Source: Phototrophicales bacterium (GTDB lineage Bacteria; Chloroflexota; Anaerolineae; Aggregatilineales; Phototrophicaceae). From it: 5,538 nt of DNA. Numbering within the stretch: position 1 is the first letter of the stretch; every line of letters begins with the position of its first letter. The DNA is taken from NCBI GenBank assembly GCA_002794515.1, contig PGTJ01000185.1, forward strand, positions 1-5,538, given 5' to 3'. This document shows positions 1-5,424 of this stretch, in pieces. The translations under genes and the position numbers were made by a program. The notes beneath the pieces are model-generated. The model saw only the letters and a program-made list of their open reading frames with translations, was not told the DNA's origin and did no database searches.

Positions 1-2
1 AT

Positions 3-461
3 ATGGGGGCGTATCAATTGGTCTGGGGCAAAACCACAGCCGAAATTCCCGCCGTCAATTTATCTGATGTGAAGCCGTATATTTTGGCGCTCATGCCACC
101 CGATGATAGTTATGATGACCCCTTTTATTATGGCATCCAACGCCAAGCACATACCTATGGGTTATTATGTGAGCGCGAATCATCAGAATGGGATGCCGAA
201 TTATTCGATGACTTCGAGACATTACAAATGCGAATCGCCGATGCGCGTGGTGTGATTATTCATCTCGGTGATAAACCCGTCACACCCGATTTCGCCTTAC
301 AAATCGGGTGTGCATGGGGTGCAAAACGTCCGTTGTTATTCGTCTCGCAGGCGAATGATGTGGTACATCGTTGGTTGCCTAAAGACCGTATTTTGCATTA
401 TAAAAAAATATCCGAATTAGAAGCATTGGTCGCCGATTATCTCAAGACGGTGATGCTATAG
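3..461 (+). CDS. TIR-like / nucleoside 2-deoxyribosyltransferase-like domain protein, possibly 5'-partial
   Basis: The visible 152 residues hold one alpha/beta domain from about residue 24 to 147. The first strand is PYILALMPPDD (25-35), followed by the family-like stretch YYGIQRQAHTYGLLCER (42-58), a helix (69-82), strand GVIIHLG (83-89), an ALQIGCAWG helix (98-106) and strand PLLFVSQ (110-116). This order resembles small nucleotide-binding TIR-like proteins related to nucleoside 2-deoxyribosyltransferases, whose members cleave N-glycosidic bonds or bind nucleotides. The usual ADLTG...NPNVFYELGYAH segment is altered here: the Asp position is H87 and the Glu position is Q100, so enzyme activity is doubtful. 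The ATG is only two bases from the window edge and the frame is open there. Residues 1-23 fit no known start of the domain, so this could be the tail of a larger protein. The gene converges on the MFS gene with a 66-base gap. The fold call is from motif memory; function is unknown. Confidence 0.7.
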   Translation: MGAYQLVWGKTTAEIPAVNLSDVKPYILALMPPDDSYDDPFYYGIQRQAHTYGLLCERESSEWDAELFDDFETLQMRIADARGVIIHLGDKPVTPDFALQIGCAWGAKRPLLFVSQANDVVHRWLPKDRILHYKKISELEALVADYLKTVML

Positions 462-527
462 CGCTTCATATAATGTCGGATTATTCGCGCGAACTGCGTC
501 TATCGTCAGATGTATCATCCACAGATG

Positions 528-1748
528 TTATTCGCTTTCGGTTGCCGTCATGGTGATTCCTTTCTGGCGGGGAATGCCGATGAGCAGGGCAATCGGACCC
601 AGCATCAGCACCCACATCGCCACATCTAAGCCCGCCCGTTCGGCTATCATGCCGATGATGAGTGGGATGAACCCGCCGATAAATCCGGTGATATTGCCCA
701 ATGTCAGTTCTGCTGCGGCGCTATTATCGGGCAGGGTGGTGTAGATTTGCCCCTGCAAGATGCTATACCATCCCGCATTGAAAAATCCGAGCATCCCCAA
801 GATGACCAATTTAATTTCGAGCGATGGTACGATTAAAAATAGGGGATAGAGGATGAACAGCAAACCCGCGCTAAAGCGCAAATAGCGCAATGGATTGACC
901 CGTTCTAATAATGGGATGAGCAGAAAATCGCCGATTAAGCCCACGCCCGTCCATATGGCGACAGCGAGCGCCGCCTCTGCTTCGGTTTTGCCGACAATAT
1001 CCACAAAATATAGCGCCAGATATGCCAATAAAATATCGAGCATCAAATCAGAAAATTCCAGCAATGTGAACCACCGTAGCACCTCTGCCCGTCGTAATTG
1101 ACCGAGCGCCTCTTTGAACCCCTCACGGAAAGACCAGTCTTCATCGGCATTGCTCCCCCGTACGGCTTCTTGTGGTGCAAGCCCCGTCACATAATGCCAA
1201 ATGATGATAACCCATGCACCACCTGCCAACAGCGCACATACCCCATATAATGCCCGCCAATCGTTCCAGATGCCGAATATCAGGCTACCACCCACCACAC
1301 CCAGCGACCCCGCAAATGTCCAACGCGCCATATTTTGTTGATGTCTGTCGGGGGCGATATCCATCAGAATGGCTTGGCTGAGCGTGACAAACCCGCCTGA
1401 TGATGGTGCAAAAATGATGAACGATAACAGCAACATGGTGAAATTTTGGCTGATTGCCGATAGCGTACAGGCAATCGTGAAGCCAATCCCACCGCCGATG
1501 ACTATCCATTTTCTGCCATGTCCATCGCCTAAAATGCCAAATATCATCTCGATGAAAATGGCAATCGTGCTAGGAATGGTGAATAGCAACCCAATCTGGT
1601 CGTAATTTAGCCCTAAACTATCTCGAATAAAGGGCATCGCGGCGTGTTCCATGCCGAACACAAATTCATCGATGAATTCGATGACCAGCAACACGAACAT
1701 AAACAGCGTCATGCGACGGGTGTGTCGCATCACCGACTTGCGGAACAT
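528..1748 (-). CDS. MFS transporter, 12 transmembrane helices, substrate unknown
   Basis: This 406-residue inner-membrane protein has about twelve hydrophobic helices, near residues 13-33, 50-72, 81-99, 103-125, 143-161, 166-187, 226-249, 258-281, 288-308, 312-336, 347-368 and 374-393. A charged cytoplasmic loop (188-225) joins the two six-helix halves. The loop after helix 2 carries the MFS motif A as GILGDGHGRK (71-80), with the key D75 and R79. Length and layout match proton- or solute-coupled secondary transporters of the drug-efflux or sugar type, but nothing visible fixes the substrate. Helices 1 and 7 both carry an acidic EFxD (24-27 and 231-234), unusual inside membrane helices and possibly important for coupling. 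The start at 1748 is chosen because AAAGGA lies 7 bases upstream and MFRKSVMRHTRR is a typical basic N terminus; the frame stays open to 1805. It follows the ABC-F gene on the same strand, but a terminator lies between them. Confidence 0.9.
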   Translation of the reverse strand: MFRKSVMRHTRRMTLFMFVLLVIEFIDEFVFGMEHAAMPFIRDSLGLNYDQIGLLFTIPSTIAIFIEMIFGILGDGHGRKWIVIGGGIGFTIACTLSAISQNFTMLLLSFIIFAPSSGGFVTLSQAILMDIAPDRHQQNMARWTFAGSLGVVGGSLIFGIWNDWRALYGVCALLAGGAWVIIIWHYVTGLAPQEAVRGSNADEDWSFREGFKEALGQLRRAEVLRWFTLLEFSDLMLDILLAYLALYFVDIVGKTEAEAALAVAIWTGVGLIGDFLLIPLLERVNPLRYLRFSAGLLFILYPLFLIVPSLEIKLVILGMLGFFNAGWYSILQGQIYTTLPDNSAAAELTLGNITGFIGGFIPLIIGMIAERAGLDVAMWVLMLGPIALLIGIPRQKGITMTATESE

Positions 1749-1755
1749 ATTTTTG

Positions 1756-1761
1756 TCCTTT
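1756..1761 (-). promoter_or_regulatory. Ribosome binding site of the MFS gene
   Basis: The minus strand reads AAAGGA, then 7 bases, then the ATG at 1748-1746. It decides the start in favour of 1748 over upstream in-frame codons, one of which (1805) would lie within the terminator's A/U tract. Confidence 0.75.
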
Positions 1762-1776
1762 CGATAGATAGAAAAT

Positions 1777-1805
1777 AAAATATGGATGGACACACCCCAA
1801 CGCAA
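1777..1805 (-). promoter_or_regulatory. Weak sigma-70-like promoter candidate for the MFS gene
   Basis: On the minus strand TTGCGT (1805-1800) and TATTTT (1782-1777) are 17 bases apart. They match the consensus boxes at 3 of 6 and 4 of 6 positions. A start near 1770 would give a short leader of about 20 bases that contains the AAAGGA site. The upstream box overlaps the U tract of the terminator, which would be a compact arrangement. The match is weak and the region is AT-rich, so chance is a real alternative. Confidence 0.25.
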
Positions 1806-1838
1806 AAAACGCGGTGAAAAAAGGGCTTTTCATCGCGT
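1804..1838 (-). terminator. Intrinsic terminator downstream of the ABC-F gene
   Basis: Read on the minus strand, ACGCGATGAAAA pairs with TTTTCACCGCGT around a 6-base loop (GCCCTT). This gives a 12-bp stem with a single G-U pair, and six T follow directly (1809-1804, the first being the last stem base). This is the classic Rho-independent form. The plus strand lacks a T run after the stem, so it acts leftwards. It lies 97 bases after the ABC-F stop and 55 bases before the MFS start, and should end or reduce ABC-F transcripts before the MFS gene. Confidence 0.88.
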
Positions 1839-1869
1839 AATTGTGACCAATATTCAGTTAAGGGGTTAT

Positions 1870-1908
1870 TGCATCAACCGCCGCTTCTACACAGTGGCGG
1901 TGAGTGCA
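1870..1908. other. Imperfect hairpin between ABC-F stop and terminator
   Basis: ACCGCCGC (1877-1884) pairs with GTGGCGGT (1894-1901) with one G-U pair and a 9-base loop. Outside a 3x3 internal loop, TGCA (1870-1873) pairs with TGCA (1905-1908). Neither strand has a T run after it, so it is not a typical terminator. It may protect the 3' end of the ABC-F mRNA or pause polymerase ahead of the terminator; no function can be proven from sequence. Confidence 0.45.
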
Positions 1909-1935
1909 TTTGCGTGAGTGTATCCATGTACATCA

Positions 1936-3591
1936 TCATATCACATTTTCTGCCAGTTGCAATTTGCCATCGGCTAAATGCCATACCTCCCCGCCAAATT
2001 GTTGAATAAAACGCCGATCATGCGAGGCGGCGATGATCGGCATGGGGAATTGTTGCAATGCCGTTTCAAATTCTTCGAGGACATCAAAACTCAGAAAATT
2101 GGTCGGCTCATCGAGTATCAACACATTGGCTCGGCTCGCCATCAACCGCGCCAATTGCAATTTCCGCGCCTGACCACTGCTCAATTTACCCACAGGTTTC
2201 GCCAAATCGTCATAATAGAATAATCCCGATTGTAACAACATAGCTTTGAGTTGCTGAGAGTCGCCCTCTAATCCTTCTAAATACGCCTCTAACAGCGTGT
2301 TATTCGGATGAAAGCGCGTATTCTCTTGATCAAGATAGCCGATTTTGGCTTGTGGATGAATGATAATCTCGCCCATATCGGCGTGTTCTAAGCCCAATAA
2401 AATTTTGAGCAGGGTCGATTTTCCTGCGCCGTTCTCGCCAACAATCACCACACGGCTATGTGTCTGTAAGGCGAAAGATACATCATCCAGAATGATGCGT
2501 TCCCCATAGGCTTTATATAACCCATTTGCTGTGATGGGATATTTGCCGCCTAGTGTTAATGGCGATAAATCGGCGCGAAAGGCGAGTGGTTTGGGTGGGC
2601 GCGGAATCGGATGTTGTTCGATACGCTTCAGGCGCTCTTCTGCTGTGCGGATTCGTTTGGAGACGGTGTTGGCATGCGTGGCAATCTTGCCATTCAAGAC
2701 GTGTTTGTCGCTATCGGTATGCGCCCGATAATTGTCATTTCGATGTGCTGTCTCTTTGATGGCGAGGCGCAATAGCCTAATTTCATCTTGCTGTTCGGCG
2801 TAATCGGCTTCCCATTTGGCGCGTTCTGCCAATTTTGCCCGATGATACATCGCATAATTGCCCCTATAGCTCTTGGCTTGGCGGGTATGCTCATCAATTT
2901 CGATGATGCTCGTCACCGTCTTATTCAAAAATTCACGATCATGCGAAACGATGAGTACCCCGCCACGATAGGCGCGGATATAGCTCTCTAGCCATGTGAG
3001 GCTGGCAAAATCCAGATGATTGGTCGGCTCATCTAACAACAAAAAGTCGGGTGCTTCGAGGAGCAATAATGCCAATGCGAGACGCGATTTTTCGCCACCC
3101 GATAGCGTATTGACCAAGCGTGTGCGGGGCAGGTGGTCTATCCGCAAGCCCGCCAACACCTCATCGACCCGATAATCAATTTCATACCCCCCCATGCGCT
3201 CGTATTGCTCGGTTTTATCACCATAAATGTGCATGAGCGCCCGAAAATCATCCCCCGTCACTTGTGCCATTTGCGCCTCTAAATCGCGCAATTCGGTTTC
3301 GAGATCATACAAAGCGCCATGTGCCTGTGTAATGGTATCGGCAATCGTGGTATGAGGCGGTGCAGAAAATGTCTGATGCAAATAGCCGATACGCGCCTTT
3401 TCTGGAATAGAGATAGTGCCACTATCCGCCTCAAGATTACCCGTGATAATGTTGAGAAGTGTCGATTTTCCGACCCCATTCGCCCCGACCAAGCCAATAC
3501 GGTCATTCATATTCAACACAAATGATATGCCATCGAGGATATGATGATACCCAAACTGTTTGACAATATTCGAGATCGATAAATATAGCAT
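1936..3591 (-). CDS. ABC-F family ATPase (ribosome-associated translation factor or ribosome-protection type)
   Basis: This 551-residue soluble protein has two ABC ATPase domains and no membrane helices, the ABC-F layout. Domain 1 has Walker A GANGVGKST (36-44), Q-loop Q73, signature LSGGE (163-167), Walker B with DEPTNHLD (187-194) and switch His H217. Domain 2 has Walker A GENGAGKST (385-393), Q422, signature LSSGQ (470-474), DEPTNFLSFD (494-503) and H524. A charged helical linker (about 245-335) matches the P-site tRNA interaction arm that reaches the ribosomal peptidyl-transferase centre. ABC-F proteins act on stalled or initiating ribosomes, and some give antibiotic resistance by displacing drugs. 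The linker (TDSDK, then AEERLKRIEQHPIPRPPKPL) and the second-domain LS in place of LD recall the TlrC-like resistance branch, from memory only, so the target is uncertain. The start at 3591 has GGAGG 8 bases upstream and begins MLYLSISNIVKQFG, typical of the family. The frame extends to a TTG at 3648 without a ribosome site. Confidence 0.93.
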   Translation of the reverse strand: MLYLSISNIVKQFGYHHILDGISFVLNMNDRIGLVGANGVGKSTLLNIITGNLEADSGTISIPEKARIGYLHQTFSAPPHTTIADTITQAHGALYDLETELRDLEAQMAQVTGDDFRALMHIYGDKTEQYERMGGYEIDYRVDEVLAGLRIDHLPRTRLVNTLSGGEKSRLALALLLLEAPDFLLLDEPTNHLDFASLTWLESYIRAYRGGVLIVSHDREFLNKTVTSIIEIDEHTRQAKSYRGNYAMYHRAKLAERAKWEADYAEQQDEIRLLRLAIKETAHRNDNYRAHTDSDKHVLNGKIATHANTVSKRIRTAEERLKRIEQHPIPRPPKPLAFRADLSPLTLGGKYPITANGLYKAYGERIILDDVSFALQTHSRVVIVGENGAGKSTLLKILLGLEHADMGEIIIHPQAKIGYLDQENTRFHPNNTLLEAYLEGLEGDSQQLKAMLLQSGLFYYDDLAKPVGKLSSGQARKLQLARLMASRANVLILDEPTNFLSFDVLEEFETALQQFPMPIIAASHDRRFIQQFGGEVWHLADGKLQLAENVI

Positions 3592-3599
3592 ACTGGTTG

Positions 3600-3604
3600 C
3601 CTCC
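3600..3604 (-). promoter_or_regulatory. Strong ribosome binding site of the ABC-F gene
   Basis: GGAGG on the minus strand stands 8 bases before the ATG at 3591-3589. It is the best Shine-Dalgarno match in the window and rules against the longer in-frame start at 3648. Confidence 0.85.
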
Positions 3605-3723
3605 GTGAGATAAACACCATGAACAAACGGAAATATCAGACAACCCAATGCGATTTTGATGATACAATTTGAGGGAGATATTCAAAACCAGACGGCAGAG
3701 GATGCCATCTGTCATGCACAACA

Positions 3724-3773
3724 TCCAATCAATATCAACAACACTGGGGTGTCTTTAGCGAGATTGAATTGGA
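3724..3773 (+). other. Leader hairpin overlapping a Shine-Dalgarno site
   Basis: TCCAATCAATATC (3724-3736) pairs with GAGATTGAATTGGA (3760-3773) through 12 base pairs, with one bulged A (3767) and one mismatch (3734/3762). The 23-base loop contains a second small stem, ACAC (3741-3744) with GTGT (3749-3752). The outer pairs include G3771, G3772 and A3773, part of the GGAGA that precedes a tiny reading frame at 3783. If formed, it would hide that site. AT-rich stems of this quality can arise by chance. Confidence 0.35.
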
Positions 3774-3782
3774 GAAGTAGCC

Positions 3783-3928
3783 GTGTGCATGAAAAACCTT
3801 TTCACTAAAATCAACACAGACAAGGGAGAAGTGTTGAATACATGACTTCCGCCAGTGCCATATTTATTGAACGTCAAAATAACCATTTTGTCAATCCGTT
3901 TATGGACAGTTTGGCGATTAATGGCTAA
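3783..3928 (+). other. Two tiny overlapping leader reading frames upstream of the receiver gene
   Basis: The first frame (3783-3845, 20 codons plus stop) starts with GTG 7 bases after GGAGA (3771-3775). The second (3842-3928, 28 codons plus stop) starts at an ATG that shares ATGA with the first stop, a layout typical of translational coupling, with AGGGAGA at 3823-3829 lying 12 bases before it. Neither peptide resembles a known family; the first is mildly basic and the second is hydrophilic and mixed. They could be a leader that tunes expression of the receiver gene, or chance. Confidence 0.2.
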
Positions 3929-3961
3929 ACTATTCATAGCATTTGTCGTGAAAAATGAGAT

Positions 3962-3967
3962 GAGAGG
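3962..3967 (+). promoter_or_regulatory. Ribosome binding site that supports a TTG start for the receiver gene
   Basis: GAGAGG ends 7 bases before TTG at 3975. The other in-frame starts (GTG 3855, ATG 3921, ATG 3960) have no comparable site. The ATG at 3960 overlaps the motif itself. Confidence 0.6.
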
Positions 3968-3974
3968 CAATCCA

Positions 3975-4328
3975 TTGGCTAAAGTAATGATTGTAGATGA
4001 TGACCGCACCACGGTGAAGCTACTGCAAACCCTGTTGGAACTGGATGGGTTTGATATTGTGGTGGCACATCGGGGTGGCGATGTAATTGGATTAGCAGAG
4101 CAAACACATCCCGATATTTTTTTGATGGATTATCACCTCAATGATATGCACGGGGTCGAGGTGTTGCGTCATTTACGCGCACATCCCACATTTGCCAATG
4201 TCCCCGTGGTGATGACCTCTGGCTTGGATGTGAGCGAAGAAGTGATGGCGGCGGGTGCTTCGGCATTTTTAGTCAAACCGTTTGAACCAGAAGATTTGCC
4301 TATCTTATTCAATCGGTTTATCAGCTAA
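3975..4328 (+). CDS. Stand-alone response regulator receiver (CheY-like), TTG start
   Basis: The 117-residue product is a single receiver domain with no output domain. It accepts a phosphoryl group from a histidine kinase or phosphotransfer protein and signals through protein contacts in the cytoplasm. Visible key residues are the acidic pocket D8, D9 and D10, phosphoacceptor D52 in FLMDYH, switch S82 with G83 in VVMTSG, aromatic F98 and the conserved K101-P102. All are intact, so phosphorylation should work. The TTG start gives MAKVMIVDDD, the usual N terminus of the family, and has GAGAGG 7 bases upstream. Starts at 3960, 3921 or 3855 would add 5, 18 or 40 residues with no family counterpart. 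The oxidoreductase gene follows after 20 bases, so the two are probably co-transcribed. No kinase gene lies in the window, so the partner is unknown. The sequence resembles Chloroflexota receivers from memory. Confidence 0.9.
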   Translation: MAKVMIVDDDRTTVKLLQTLLELDGFDIVVAHRGGDVIGLAEQTHPDIFLMDYHLNDMHGVEVLRHLRAHPTFANVPVVMTSGLDVSEEVMAAGASAFLVKPFEPEDLPILFNRFIS

Positions 4329-4348
4329 ATTTAGCAGATTGGATATAT

Positions 4349-5377
4349 ATGGTGGTTATACATGATACAAATCAGGTGACAGCTGATGTCATGATTATCG
4401 GCGCAGGGATTAGTGGATTATTGGCGGCGCGTCAGTTACAAGATGCAGGGTTGCGCGTCACGCTCATGGATAAATCGGTTAGTGTTGGCGGGCGACTCGC
4501 CACACGGCGCGTTGGCACGGGTGTCGCCGATCATGGCGCACAATTCTTCACCGTGCGTGACCCCAAATTTGGGGCATTGGTCGAAGAATGGATCGCCAAA
4601 AAGGTCGTCTTTTTATGGTCACATGGGTTTAGCGATGGGAGCTTGAATGCTACGCCAACCGATGGACACCCGCGTTATGCCGTCAATGGTGGCATGAATA
4701 ATCTGGCGAAGTATCTGGCAGAGGGCTTACAAGATGTCCGACTCAATCACCATATTGTCACCGCGACTTATGACGAGCAAGGGTGGATTTTTCAGGATGA
4801 AGATGCCAATTTGTTCACCAGTTATGCCCTCATCATGACCCCCCCGATGCCTCAGACATTGAAAATCCTCGATGAAGGGGCGACATTCTTGCCCCCAGAA
4901 CAAAAATCACGGGTAGAAACAATTGAATATGCGCCTTGCCTGACGGGTATCTTTTGGATAGAAGGTGGGCGTGTGACATTACCCGCCCCAGGTGCGATTC
5001 AACGGCGCACAGGTCATGTGACATGGATTGGTGATAATCATCAAAAGGGCATTTCGCCCAATGGCATTGTGGTCACAGTCCAAGCCAGTGAAGATTATAG
5101 CCGACAATTATGGGATGCACCTGACGAGCGCATCCTCAATGCCCTCCTCACCGATTTGCGGATTTTTATGGATGAGCGGGTGCATATCCGTGAGGCGCAA
5201 CTCAAGCGGTGGCGCTATTCGCGCCCATTAAATCCCTTAGATGAATTGTGCATGGTGGTCGATATTGAGCAACCCCTCGTCTTAGCGGGTGATGCCTTTG
5301 GCGGGGCGCGGGTAGAAGGCGCGGCACTCTCTGGATTAGCCGCGGCAGATGCCATGCTCAATTTGGTCAACAAATAA
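4349..5377 (+). CDS. FAD/NAD(P)-binding oxidoreductase, renalase / amine-oxidase-like
   Basis: The 342-residue product is a flavoprotein of the glutathione-reductase-fold group. The N-terminal Rossmann motif is VMIIGAGISGL (14-24), with acidic D41 ending the second strand (VTLMDK), where ribose is usually bound. GGRLATRR (47-54) and DHGAQFFT (61-68) follow, the hallmark of the renalase-like NAD(P)/FAD oxidoreductases. The C-terminal flavin-contact motif VLAGDAFGGARVEGAALSG lies at 311-329. The full length is present and typical. Characterised relatives oxidise isomeric dihydro-NAD(P) or amines, but the substrate cannot be read from the sequence. There is no signal peptide or membrane helix, so it should be cytoplasmic. 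The ATG at 4349 is preceded by only a weak GGAT. A GTG at 4376 and an ATG at 4391 are alternatives; the latter would begin just at the Rossmann strand. It sits 20 bases after the receiver gene, suggesting one operon. Confidence 0.9.
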   Translation: MVVIHDTNQVTADVMIIGAGISGLLAARQLQDAGLRVTLMDKSVSVGGRLATRRVGTGVADHGAQFFTVRDPKFGALVEEWIAKKVVFLWSHGFSDGSLNATPTDGHPRYAVNGGMNNLAKYLAEGLQDVRLNHHIVTATYDEQGWIFQDEDANLFTSYALIMTPPMPQTLKILDEGATFLPPEQKSRVETIEYAPCLTGIFWIEGGRVTLPAPGAIQRRTGHVTWIGDNHQKGISPNGIVVTVQASEDYSRQLWDAPDERILNALLTDLRIFMDERVHIREAQLKRWRYSRPLNPLDELCMVVDIEQPLVLAGDAFGGARVEGAALSGLAAADAMLNLVNK

Positions 5378-5397
5378 CCCCTCATCATCAATCTCCC

Positions 5398-5424
5398 TCG
5401 CCATCGGCACAAAGCCGATGGCGA
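5398..5424 (+). terminator. Perfect 11-bp hairpin after the oxidoreductase gene, probable terminator
   Basis: TCGCCATCGGC and GCCGATGGCGA form a perfect 11-bp stem with a 5-base loop (ACAAA), beginning 20 bases after the stop codon. The following TTCGCCTTC is only partly T-rich, so termination may be weak or Rho-assisted. A further TCGCC at 5426-5430 can pair with the GGCGA arm (5420-5424) in a small alternative hairpin. A dispersed repeat unit is the other reading and cannot be judged from one copy. Confidence 0.5.

Larger units (their letters stand above)
3592..3974. other. Divergent intergenic region between ABC-F and receiver genes
   Basis: These 383 bases separate two genes read in opposite directions and must hold both promoters. 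For the ABC-F side the best candidate on the minus strand is TTGAAT (3685-3680) with TATCAT (3664-3659), but the 15-base spacing is short. On the plus strand TACAAT (3663-3668) resembles a -10 box without a convincing partner. A leader hairpin and two tiny reading frames are listed separately. Longer open frames crossing the region on both strands lack ribosome sites and recognisable protein features, so no further gene is called. Confidence 0.6.

Noticed and set aside
462..527. Possible bidirectional terminator between the converging TIR-like and MFS genes
   Set aside because: I found no stem of useful length followed by a T run on either strand in these 66 bases.
1874..1939. 21-codon minus-strand frame starting MMMYMD whose ATG overlaps the ABC-F stop (ATGA)
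   Set aside because: No ribosome site, a repetitive ATGATGATG start, and it runs into the hairpin at 1870-1908; the peptide has no recognisable features. Chance is the simpler reading.
3187..3193. Run of seven C in the ABC-F gene, with a similar run at 4839-4845 in the oxidoreductase gene, as possible slippage or phase-variation sites
   Set aside because: Both runs sit inside well-conserved segments in the correct frame (ABC-F MGGYEI and oxidoreductase MTPPM) and seven bases is short for phase variation. They are at most sequencing-error risks.
3503..3724. 73-codon minus-strand frame across the ABC-F start region
   Set aside because: It overlaps the first 89 bases of the ABC-F gene in another frame, has no ribosome site and contains no known motif.
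3755..4012. 85-codon minus-strand frame opposite the receiver gene start
   Set aside because: Antisense to the leader and the receiver start; composition is not protein-like and there is no ribosome site or family resemblance.
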